From positions 2,976,001 to 3,040,000 of the forward strand of contig NC_085852.1 in assembly GCF_020906515.1 (NCBI RefSeq): DNA of 64,000 nucleotides, read 5' to 3'. Below the pieces are notes generated by a model. The model had not been told where the DNA came from. It was given only the letters and a program-made list of their open reading frames with translations, and did no database searches. Shown here in pieces: positions 54,554-64,000 of the stretch (position 1 is the stretch's first letter; each line of letters starts with the position of its first letter). A program made the position numbers and the translations under genes. Origin of the DNA: Vanrija pseudolonga (Eukaryota > Basidiomycota > Tremellomycetes > Trichosporonales > Trichosporonaceae).

Positions 54554-55315
54554 TCACTGCAAGAACGCAGCATACTCCTGCTCCCAGTCACGCAGCGGCC
54601 CGAGGTCCTCGGCGACCTTCTCCTCGATCGCGAGCGGCGCCCAGGTTGGGCGGGCATGCATGCGCTCTCTGTACGCCTTAAGGTTGGGGAACTTGTTGGC
54701 GATGAGCTGGTGGATGAACGGCTCCCACGTCGTCGTGATGGTGAAGACAAAGTCGATGACGGACGGCGAGTCGCGGAAGGCGAGGTAGTCGTGGTCTGCG
54801 AGCTCGGCCTCGAGCACGCCGAGGTTGGCGACGAGGCGGCGGAGCGCGAGCTTGCGGATGCCGCGCACCTCGGCTGCGTCGGACGCCAGGGGCACGGGGA
54901 GCGCGCCGCCCTTCGCCACGGCGGCCTGCAGGGGCCCGTCCTCGACCTCGCGGATGACCTGGAGCCAGTCGCGCATGACGGGCAGGTGCGAGTTGATGAC
55001 GAAAGTGTACGTCTCGAGGAACTTGTTACGCCCCGGCGTGCCGACGGCAGGGAGGAGGCCGGCGTCGGGGTGCGATTCGCCGAGGTAGAAGGCGATCGCG
55101 CCGCTCTCGCTCAGCGGCTCGTGCTCGTCGCCGATGAGCAGGATCGGCACGCGGCCCTTGGGGTTGAGCGCGCGGAACGACGGGTCGCGCTGCTCCTCGA
55201 CCCCGCGCGCGAGGTTGACCAGCCTGTACTCGTAGGCGACGCCGAGCTCGGCGAGGATCCAGCGGATCGACGCCGATGCGCAGTTGTGCCAGCCGTAGAG
55301 GATGTACTTTGTCAT
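54554..55315 (-). CDS. Glutathione S-transferase
   Basis: Single exon, 253 residues. The thioredoxin-like N-terminal domain has MTKYILYGWHNCASASIRW (active-site region, Ser/Cys near residue 12-14), NPKGRVPILLIGD with the cis-Pro, and the glutathione gamma-glutamyl-binding motif ESGAIAFYL (about 67-75). An all-helical C-terminal domain follows with the DYLAF-SVIDFVFT region near 175-190, as in GST_C. It would be a cytosolic conjugating or glutathione-dependent enzyme; the class cannot be decided by eye. It is divergent from the asparaginase gene. It has no introns, like 42179-43264. Confidence 0.9.
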   Translation of the reverse strand: MTKYILYGWHNCASASIRWILAELGVAYEYRLVNLARGVEEQRDPSFRALNPKGRVPILLIGDEHEPLSESGAIAFYLGESHPDAGLLPAVGTPGRNKFLETYTFVINSHLPVMRDWLQVIREVEDGPLQAAVAKGGALPVPLASDAAEVRGIRKLALRRLVANLGVLEAELADHDYLAFRDSPSVIDFVFTITTTWEPFIHQLIANKFPNLKAYRERMHARPTWAPLAIEEKVAEDLGPLRDWEQEYAAFLQ

Positions 55316-56079
55316 GATGGTGTGAGTGGGGGTGAGTTGGGTGTGGATGACGGAGACGCCGTTAAGTAGTGCTCTAGAGTCCGGGTTGGGTGCCGCCGAC
55401 AGGGGCAGCGGTGCCAAGGGACATGATAAGCCGTGGCGGAGCATGTCCGACACACAAATGTCGTGCTTGAGATCTCGACGGGATCGCGTCCCGCTCGAGG
55501 CCCAGGTGACTGTGCTTCTGGACAACTGGGCCAGCCCGGGTATAGTTGTACACGCGGAGGGGTATCCCGCTGACTGACTCGACGCGTCGGAGTGTCTCGA
55601 GTCGTGGCGTGTGTCTTGGTCACAAACAAACAAAAGGCGGCCCATGGGCCGTGTTGGCGGACGGACTCGCCGAGCGACAGCCGAATCACGCCTTGATCTG
55701 CACACACACCGCCCATCGACATCTACTCTACTACATAAGCCATTCAGTCTCGTCATGTTTGATCTTCGCGTTTATCACCAGTGCACCCTCCACCTGCGGC
55801 TTGCCGATGCTTGCCTCGTCCTGCAGCAGCCGGCACCTGCCGAGTCCCACCCAGTACCCGCCATGCGGAGTCCCCGCAGCACGTGGTGTCCGTTTGTTGA
55901 CGCCAGCCAAATTGGACATTCCAGACTGTTAATATCCCATTGAGAGCTAACATCGCCCATCTCACCCCCATCGCTTCGAGTCTCGGCGCGGCGTCGAAGA
56001 TTGGGGAAAGGACACTCAAGGACTTACTGAGCAAAGTTTTAACCAGCAGCAGCGAGAAGCAAGCTCGCCGCCGCCCCCC
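55316..56079. promoter_or_regulatory. Divergent promoter of GST and L-asparaginase genes
   Basis: A 764-base spacer between divergent starts. No gene and no repeat seen. Confidence 0.45.
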
Positions 56080-57463
56080 ATGTCCAACCCCTCCACTCTC
56101 CAGCCGGTGGCCACCCTCCCCACAATGACGACGACGCCGCCCGTCGACCCGCCATACATCTCGTCCTGCACGCCGCAGCCCGTGCGCGTGGAGCACACCC
56201 ACGCCGACGGGAGCAAGGAGCACAAGGTGCTCGTGCTCGGCACGGGCGGGACGATCGCGAGCGAGCCCACAAGCGAGGGGTACAAGCCCATCTCGGAGCT
56301 GTGGGCGCGCAACGTCTTCTTCAAGCGGATCCGCCAGCATCCGCAGCTGTCGGACGCGCCCCCGGCCAGCTTCAACTCGGAGGTGGTCAGCACGCCGGTT
56401 GGCAAGAACCTCCGGTACCCCCCGCTCCGGACGCCGCCGCTCGACGAGCACGACAACACGGTCGTGTACGAGATTCTCGACCTCGAGAACCACATGGACA
56501 GCAGCGAGATGCAGCCGAGTGGTGGGTTGAACGAACGGAGGGGGCTGACGCCAAGACTGGAACAAGATTGCCGAGCTCATCCACGAGAACTGGGACGCGT
56601 ACGAGGGCTTTGTGGTCCTCTCGGGCACCGACACGCTCGCGTACACTTCGTCCATCTTGACCTTCTTGTTCGCCGGAGCGGGAAAGCCAATCGTCGTGAC
56701 GGGTGCCCAGATCCCGCTGCGTGAGCCGCGCAGTGACGGGTGGTACAACCTCCTTGAGAGCTTGCTGGTAGCTGGTACGCTGCCGTTCGCGGGCGTCAGC
56801 GTCGTGTTCTACCACCAGGCGTTGCAGGGGTGCAGGTGGGTGCTCCATGCGTCAGGCCTACCCACTGACATCTTCCAGGGCAACAAAGTCGTCCCCCAAC
56901 CTCCTCAAGGCGTTCGAGACGCCATCAGTGCCTGCCTGGATCAACCTCAACGTCAAGGTGACCGCCCTGCCCGACCTGCAGCGGCGCGACGACACGCCGC
57001 CGCCACCGCTCGTGACGCTCGAGTCGTTCCCCACTGTGCTCAGCTGCGCCATCTACCCCGGCATCACGGGCTCGGTGCTGGCAGCGCAGATCCACTCGAT
57101 GCCGACGTGCAAGGCGGTGATTGTGAGCGCGTTTGGGAGCGGTAATCTCCCCATCAAGGAGGAGACGGGCGTGCTCCAGGCGCTCGAGGCGGCCGTCAAG
57201 CGCGAGATTCTGGTGGTCGTGATCTCGACTTGTAGGTGTGCGGGATAGGACACAGTGCTGACACCCCAGGCCACGTACCCAACATCTACCCCCTCTACGC
57301 GCTCGGCGTGCGCCTGCTCTCCGTCGGCGTGCTCCCAGGCTTCGACATGACGCACGAGGCGGCGTTCGCAAAGTCGATCTGGCTCGTGTCGCGCAAGGAC
57401 TTGAACTTCAAGCAGCGGCAAGAGCTGTTCCAGACGCCGATCGCGGGCGAGATGACCATCTGA
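56080..57463 (+). CDS. L-asparaginase, type I-like (cytosolic)
   Basis: Four exons: 56080-56521, 56556-56835, 56879-57231, 57270-57463, giving 422 residues. It hydrolyses asparagine to aspartate and ammonia. Active-site regions are LVLGTGGTIASEP (nucleophile Thr about 58) and VVLSGTDTLAYTSS (Thr172-Asp173), with a Lys in GKPIVVTGAQIPL. RATKSSPNLLKAFE and GSGNLPI match the rest of the fold. No ankyrin repeats follow, unlike mammalian ASPG. The N-terminal 45 residues precede the fold and do not look like a signal peptide. The gene starts at 56080 rather than the downstream ATG because the leader is open. It could feed ammonia into the nitrogen pathways that the nearby transporters suggest. Confidence 0.94.
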
Positions 57464-59213
57464 GCAGTCTGAGCAGGGGACACTTCTTGGCCGCCGTGCC
57501 GCCTAATACACTGTACAGACCATGTATCCATCACATACACACAGACAAGCGAGGGGACCTCGCATGCAATGGTGCAAGCACATGGCGTCACGTCACGGCC
57601 GGCGGTACGGCACGGGGGACATTTCCGCTTCGGCGCCCTGGCTGAAGCTCCTGAACTGTGCAGCGCGCACGCGCACCCACACCACTCGCCCGCACCTCCT
57701 CGAATCACAGTCGCTTGGCGCGCGCCGCCTCGCCCATTCCGTGCGGCATGTTGTCCAGCGGCGTGCTCTTCCGTCCTCATCACCAGCGGCGGGGTGACGA
57801 GCGATGGGGTGCCGAGGCACACGGTGCATTCTTGCGTGTTGGTTGTACACTTTGCTGTTCAACTTATTCAAGACGAGAGCAGGCTGATCTCACCGTTGCT
57901 CTCCCCACCATCGGCCATACCATCCTCGACGGCAATTCCACTCCTCGCGGGTGCCCAGCTCCGTCCTCGAGGTACTGACTTGACCGGTGTCGGCTGCCTA
58001 TGGTCACGAGACCACCCACTGCCCCACCACATCGTCTTCGGCGTCAGCGCCCCCTCGCTGACCCCGCGAGGTCGCCGAGGTTCGCGGAGGTCGCAGCTCG
58101 CTGTGCGCCCCACCGTAGCCTGGTCACTCTGCCACCACGACCCACCAAAATTCACCTGCCACCCACCCACCCACCAACCCCCACCCCGTCGATCGTCCCC
58201 TCGCTCCCTCACACTTGTCCCACCCCCTGCCCATGTGTCCAAGCCATCCCATCCTCAGGGCTAGCCAGGGAGTGGTGCGAGCACGCGGCCGGAACCTGTC
58301 ACGACCTCGTCGTCGACGGCGCTGCTCTGCGCCGACGGACAGCAGCGCAGCGTTCCGCTCGCTCTGTCTGCTCAAAAAATAACCATCTAGGCGCGGTTTG
58401 TGCAGAGGTAGGCGCGCGTATGGGTGCTCGTTGAGGGCATTCGGGTTCAGGAATAACCCGACTGGTCGGCGACCTCGCTTGGCAAAAGTCCGACCTGCCA
58501 AGACTTTTCAGCGATCGTCTGCCTGCCTGCCAGCATGGGTGCTGCTGCTGCTGGCCGCAAAAGCCACACTTGGCGTTGTGCGGCAAGGCTGGCAACTCGG
58601 GTTCGCGGCAGGACAAGGCTTGGTTATGCCTGATGTGCAGCGCGCAGGTCAGCTGGGCACCCAGGCAGGCAGGTCTCGGCCCGCGGCGTCAGCCATATGT
58701 TGTTGGGTGGGTCGGTGGGTGGGGGCAGGGCGGGCCGGAATTGGCCGGTTGGGTTTGTCGACTCCGCGTCCCGCCGTTGCTGCTCTTGCTCTTACAGGCA
58801 CTCTACCAGCGCTCGCAGCCTCCTTCAGGCTTCAGGGAACGATGCGCGCGGAGCTTGTCCATGTGCTCTCTCTGCATGCGGGGAAACCAACAAGTGGAGA
58901 AGGTGGGGTTTGGCTGGGCGAGCAAAGGCCAGCCTGTCGTGCGAGTCCGGCCCACCCCTCATCCCTAGGCACTCCGCCCTGCGACCTAAGCGAGTTTGTC
59001 AGAAGAGCCACAGTCAGTAGTCAGTAGCAACAGCTGTCGTCGGCAGGTTCGCTGGCATAGCCGAAAGAACGCAGCCTGCCTGGTTTGAGTGGGCGCCGTG
59101 GGGCGAGTTGAGGGCGGGCCGTCCTGTCCTGTCGGGCAAAAGAGCAACCTCGCGACCCCTTGTTGCATCGTCTGTCTCTCTTCATCTCTCTCCCTACTCA
59201 CACCACCACAACC
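57464..59213. other. Intergenic region
   Basis: About 1.75 kb with no supportable gene. Pyrimidine-rich CCACCCACC stretches lie near 58140-58190. The right end includes the promoter of the amino-acid transporter. Confidence 0.45.
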
Positions 59214-60919
59214 ATGTTCGGCAGCAAGGAGAAGCACAGCAGCGAAAAGGAGTACTCGTACGCGCAGGACGTGGAGATCGCGCCCGCCGTCAACCGCGAG
59301 GGCGACGACCTGGTCTACGATGCCGTGTTCGGCGAGATCTCAGACAACGGCCCCAACTACCGAGGTGTGAGTGGGCGGTGTCCTCGAAAGGGGACACCGC
59401 GACGCGGGCTGGCCTCTCCAGCCAGCCCTTTCGCGAACCAGCGCTCATCATTAGGTCGGCTCCGTAGGCTCGTGGGTCCTCATCACCAAGGCCAACATCG
59501 GGCTGGGTATCCTCGGCATTCCGTCAGTGTTCATGACGGTCGGCCTTGTCCCCGGCATCCTCATCATCCTGGGCCTGCAGTCGGTCATTGCGTGTGAGTG
59601 GGCGTTGCGTTTGGAGGGGTTGGGGTTCGAGCCGGGCTCGAGCATGCTCGGTGTCTTGGGCGCTGGGCGGATCGCCGTCGCGGCAATTTTTCGGCCAGCC
59701 CCGAGGGAGGGCGTTTGAACCCCGAGCAGAGCAGAGCAACCGGCGTGGCATGTGGCATGGCATCCATCAACTGACCTCGTCGGCAGACTGCGGCGCCCAG
59801 ATCGGCCCCTTCAAGTCGCGCCACCCCGAGGTGTACGGCATCGCGGACGCGGCGTACATCCTCGGCGGACGCGTGTGGAAGGAGATCTTTTTTGTTGTCT
59901 TCTGGATCAACATGGTCATGGTCTTCTCGACGTGTATCGTGTCCATCTCGACGGCGATCAACGCCATCAGCGTGCACGCGGCGTGCACGGCCATCTGGAT
60001 GGTCGTCGCGTACGTGTTTGGCATGATGCTCGGCTCGATCCGCACCCTGGGCAAGATTACGTGGATCGGCTGGGCGGGCCTCGTGTCGCTCGTCGCCTCG
60101 GTGCTCATCGTCACTATCGCTGTCGGCGTGCAGGACCGCCCGGCCGCCGCGCCGCCCACTGGCCCTTGGGACAAGGACATCAAGATCTTTGCGCACGCCT
60201 CCTTCCAGCAGGTCATGGGCGCCATCTCGACCGTGCTCTTCTCGTACGGCGCCGTGCCCTGCAACTTTAGCATCATCTCCGAGATGCGCGACCACCGCGT
60301 CTATGTCAAGTCCATGTCGTACTCGATCTTCTTCCTCACCGCCGCCTACCTCATCATCGGCTGCGTCGTGTACCACTTCTGCGGCCAGTACGTGTCGTCG
60401 CCTGCCCTCGGCTCGGCGGGTCCCCTCCTCAAGAAGGTCTCGTACGGCATCGCGCTGCCCGCGCTCATCGCCTCGCTTACCCTCTTCGCTCACATCCCCG
60501 CCAAGCACATCTTTGTGCGTATCCTTAGCGGCTCGCCCCACCTCACCTCCAACACCCCCACCCACTGGATCACCTGGGAGCTCTGCATCTTCGCCGGCAG
60601 CACCCTCGGCTACATCCTCGCCTCGGCCGTCCCCACGTTCGGCGCCATCATCGGCCTCATCGGCTCGGTCGTTGTCCCTCTCACCGCCATCTGCCCGTAC
60701 CCTGTCATGTGGTGGCACGACAACTTCCGCTTCAAGGCTAGCCACGAGCGCACTGCCAAGCTCTGGATCGCCCTCGTCCTCAACTTCTTCATCCTCCTCA
60801 TTGGTCTCTTCATCTGGGTTGCCGGCACCTGGGCCGCCGTCAAGGACATCATCGCCGCCAGCGCCACTACCGGCCCTTGGACCTGCAAGGACAACTCGGG
60901 CAGTGTCAAGGAGGACTAG
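59214..60919 (+). CDS. AAAP-family amino acid transporter (Mtr-like neutral amino acid permease)
   Basis: Three exons: 59214-59366, 59455-59593, 59787-60919, giving 474 residues. Marks are WVLITKANIGLGILGIP in TM1, the loop FKSRHPEVYGIADAAYILGG, FASILSTVLFSYG-type QQVMGAISTVLFSYGAVP, and AHIPAKHIFVRILSGSPHLTS, typical of fungal neutral/aromatic amino-acid permeases such as N. crassa Mtr. Eleven or so membrane spans. Likely proton-coupled uptake at the plasma membrane; substrate range uncertain. The second intron, about 193 bases (59594-59786), is longer than usual. The long minus-strand open frame across the gene is only antisense. Confidence 0.92.
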
Positions 60920-61196
60920 GCGTGATGCTGCGGGCGGGGTTGCTTGGATGGCTGGGCTGGTTTCGTCGGGTTTGGCGTCACAGCACTGTGTATAGTAGTA
61001 GTGAAGCATATGGTATAGCATTGCGACAGTGTGTGAAGTGAGCAGGGCGAGTAGGCAGTTGTGTTGAGCGAGGGCCAAACAACATGACGGTCGACGGGTT
61101 GACAGCACAACCTACACCCAGGCAGGTGTCCCTTCCACCACCACCACCCACACCGTGGAAAGCCCCATTCTCAATGCAGCGGATTCATGCTTTGTC

Positions 61197-62023
61197 CTAC
61201 TTGGCCTCAGTCTTGCTTCCCTCGGCCTTGGCCTCGCCACCCTCAGCGGCCTGCTCGGCCTTGTACTCCTCAATCGCGGCCTCGACGACGCGGAAGCTGC
61301 GTGTGGTCAGTAGGGAAACGAGCGGGGTAACCACCGCCAAACTTCCGACGGTGCCGCTTCGGCGGCGCGCATGTAGCCGGCCGTCGCGGCGTCGCCAGTC
61401 TTGGTCTTGCCAGCTGTGCAGCCAGCAGCCAGCTGCACCATGCCCTCCCACACACACACCCACACTCACGCATTCAGGCCGACAGGGAACCCGGCGTAGC
61501 CCATGATCTGGAGCATGGCCTCGCGGATCTCGACCTCGGTGAGGCCGTTACGCAGTGCGCCCTTCGTGTGGCCCGCGAGCTCCTGGTTGTGCCCGCCGAC
61601 AGCGAGCACGGTAATGACGACGAGCGAGCGGTGCTTGAGCTCGAGCCCCGGGCGGCCCCACAGCCCGTCCCACGCGTTGCGGGTCACGTACTCCTGTGCG
61701 GGGCGCGCAAACTCCGAGCTGCCCTTGGCGAGCTGGCGGTCGACGTACGGGTCGCCGAGGACCTTGCGGCGCTGTGGCGGTGAGCTGGGTTCTGGGCAGG
61801 GTAGAGAGGCAGAGGGGCAGGGTAAGTAGGCGGGGCTAGCATGCTCGCTGCTTGGCCTCGGCGTGGTGCTCCTCGCCCATCCCGAGCGCAGTTCGGCGTC
61901 GGAGGAGTCCGATGGGGCCGAGCGCCATTCCCTCGATGACCACCTGCCACCACATCTGCTCACCGTCTGGATGCCGCGGTCGAAGAGGACGTCAAAGGCT
62001 GCCTGCTGCTCAGCGTCGGACAT
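61197..62023 (-). CDS. Carboxymuconolactone decarboxylase (CMD) family protein
   Basis: Three exons: 62023-61964, 61771-61470, 61296-61197, giving 153 residues. Marks are RRKVLGDPYVDRQL, YVTRNAWDGLWGRPGLELKHRSLVVITVLAVGGHNQEL (read in short blocks) and GLTEVEIREAMLQIMGYAGFPVGLNA, with the GL-EVEIRE-MLQ signature of 4-carboxymuconolactone decarboxylase-like proteins. That enzyme acts in the protocatechuate branch of aromatic degradation, but many members are uncharacterised AhpD-like proteins; the usual CxxC is absent. A second acceptor at 61414 would add 39 in-frame residues before the last exon. The C-terminal tail is Lys/Glu/Ala-rich. Confidence 0.9.
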
Positions 62024-64000
62024 GGTGATGATGAATGTGAGGTGTGAAGAGTGAGCACCGGACACAGCGTCAGTGATAATGTGCAAGTTATCAGTGTGAC
62101 GAGCAGCCGGCCAGCCGGCCAGCCCGGTTCGACTGGCGGATCTACCCGACGGGCGAGACTGCACGTGAGTGAGTGTCATGGGGGCCAAGTCAACCAAGTC
62201 TTGTCTCGCTCGCTTGCTAAACGGGCCCTCGAGTTAAGAGCTCGTTTGAGCCCCCGTTTCAAGCTCGACTTGGGGGCTAGTTAGGGCGACTCAGACGACA
62301 CTGGCGAGGAATGGAAGCCGTGACTCGACGTCGTGGCGGAGTTGGCGGGATACATGAGACGAGGTTTGGGGAGTTGGCTGATTTCAGTGGCAGCTGCCTG
62401 TTGCAGCTATAGCGAACTAGCAGCGAGGTCGTGCGGCGCTAACAAAGAGCCGCGTCGCGTGGCGTGGGCGTGCATGTGAGTAGGCCATGCCGCCAGCATG
62501 CAAAGCATGACAGCAGCAGCAGCAAGATCGCGAGATCCAAAGATATCAAACACGCGACCCTTCCGGACAAGGCGGATGACGACCACTTTAGCGTGCCGGC
62601 AATGTAACCCCCACCGGCAATGTAGCACTTACGGCTCTCGACATCACATCACCTCGATCTTTGATCAAAGTTGCCCCACATCTGCCAACTTGCGGTAACC
62701 GTAAGGCGCTTTTCAGCGCTTGGAACATCATTCCGAGACGGTAGTGCATGGATAGCGTGTGTTGGACACACGAGACAGTGCGGGGGAGGTGCGAGCATGT
62801 CTCAGAGAACTGGGCATGGCACTGAGCGTGATGCTCCTGCCTGCTGCCACTGCCACTGCTGCTGCCGCTGCGGTTGTTGTTGTCGAGGTCGTTGTCGATG
62901 TCGATGCCGATCTCCTTGCCGCAGTCACCTTCGTCATCGACGCAATGTCTTCATGCACCCGCCATATTGATACGGCATCTTGACAACGAGAACGAGAAGA
63001 GGCCCATCGCCGAGGTGCCTTTTTTCTTGCTCATCTATCCCGAGATCATCACATCGAGCAGTTGAGCCAGATCGCGCTCGCTCAGAGAGCCACTCGTACA
63101 CAACCAACTCATCTACCCCATGGAGGCTCCACGATTCAAACGAGCGTTACGGGCTTTGCACTCGAAAGAGGCGGCACGAAACACGTTCCAAGGCACTGCT
63201 CGGTCCTTGACGGTATTGGGTGCGTGATTATCCGTGATAACAAAGTCGGAGATCAGCTCGTTCTAAGAGATTCTGTTCGGGCGCATCTAGACAAGCGACA
63301 GGTGGAATCAACGTTGCCGCCGACGTCAGAGTCGCACGCAGAGTCGCACGACGGCACGCGTGGGGCCTCGTCTCGTCTGGTGGTTCGGTTCGTTTGGCTC
63401 GTCTTGTCTGGTCCTCGCCTGTCTCGCGCCGCGGCACGGTAGCACGGCGCGGCAGGGGCGCGCGTGTTCGCGATCCCAACTACATACTCCACCGGATTCT
63501 CCGGCAGTGCAGGTGACTGCCCCCACACCCGCAGGTCCTCTGCCCGCCGAGTGGGTGCGCGCAGCAGCGCTCTTCATTCTCCCTGCGGAGATGACAGTGC
63601 CTTAAAGTGGTGCCGAGCAGGTTCTGTTTTGGGTAACGGCGGTATGTCATATGTATAAAGTGACAGACCTCGTTTGCCCGAGGCAAATCCACTGATGGAA
63701 CACGAACCGGCTCAGGGAGCCCTCGCGGAGCAAGCAGACTAAAGTAATAATAGGCTAGTTGTCTTGGGGTGCGTGCGTGCGTGCGTGCAGCGACGGACGA
63801 GGACCACGGAGCGAGCAGTGTACGCGAGGTGGAGGAGCAGCACAAGTTGGTGCCTAGCTGCGCAGCACCACCACCACCACCACCACCACCACCTGTGTTG
63901 TTGTGCAGCTGAATGATCGGGACGCTTTCCGATTAAGCCATGGAGGTATGGAGGTATGGATGCCCACTCCGCGCCGCCGCCGCTGCCTGCCGCCTCGTCC
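62024..64000. other. Terminal region without a supportable gene; CAC microsatellite
   Basis: The left end is the promoter of the CMD-family gene. A CAC trinucleotide run lies at about 63866-63892, GTGC repeats at 63771-63788, and a duplicated GGAGGTAT near 63942-63958. An ATG at 63941 opens a frame to the window edge, but it is too short to judge. No tRNA fold was found. Confidence 0.45.

Noticed and set aside
59585-61108. Minus-strand open frame of 507 codons
   Set aside because: It is fully antisense to the three-exon AAAP transporter, is rich in Arg/Asp/Glu from the GC-skewed codons, and has no family features.
63120-63180. Possible tRNA (GATTCAA-like word)
   Set aside because: No acceptor, anticodon or D-arm pairing was found on either strand.
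63866-63892. CRISPR-like or regulatory array
   Set aside because: It is a plain CAC trinucleotide microsatellite without spacers.

Overview
This window is eukaryotic nuclear DNA from a GC-rich fungus. Most genes are split by short introns (about 33 to 80 bases, a few of 130 to 230) with GTGAGT/GTAAGT/GTGCGT donors, a CTGAC or CTAAC branch-point-like word close to the acceptor, and CAG or TAG acceptors. Compact genes, high GC, and the gene set (DAL5-type permeases, an NCS1 permease, an RTA1-like protein, a MAL-type sugar transporter) suggest a basidiomycete yeast, probably Tremellomycetes/Trichosporonales. That placement is an inference from gene style, not a database match. I find no tRNA, rRNA or CRISPR array.

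Layout. (1) Positions 1 to 22 kb hold an island of apparently lineage-specific genes. Five encode related 350-460 aa proteins with a C-terminal F-box-like LPxE motif (3-878, 2396-3661, 13788-15173, 15846-17176, 20782-22037). Three encode small proteins with paired cysteine motifs and, in two of them, proline-rich tails (9753-10304, 11329-11818, 18636-19601). A tandem pair of DAL5-family permeases (3996-5633 and 6643-8398) sits inside the island. (2) Positions 22 to 32 kb: a Zn2Cys6 transcription factor divergent from a purine/cytosine permease, then a cytochrome P450 and a GT18-like type II membrane glycosyltransferase. (3) Positions 32 to 41 kb: a type I membrane protein with a C-terminal tandem repeat, a MAL-type sugar transporter, and a 3.7 kb stretch with no supportable gene. 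(4) Positions 41 to 64 kb: dienelactone hydrolase, 2-oxoglutarate dioxygenase, two inverted paralogous COX VIIc-like mitochondrial proteins, a fatty-acid-hydroxylase-superfamily enzyme, a DUF1349-like protein whose model needs a 2-base exon, a pantothenate-type permease, an RTA1-like membrane protein, a GST, an L-asparaginase, an AAAP amino-acid transporter and a carboxymuconolactone-decarboxylase-like protein.

The recognisable genes lean towards nutrient uptake and small-molecule processing: two DAL5-like carriers, an NCS1 permease, an amino-acid carrier, asparaginase, sugar and vitamin-type carriers, and several detoxification or catabolic enzymes. They do not form an obvious secondary-metabolite cluster. 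The most novel part is the 1-22 kb family island, where the flanking DNA of two small genes is visibly better conserved than their proteins. Exon boundaries were worked out by hand from splice motifs and reading frame and have no transcript support here.
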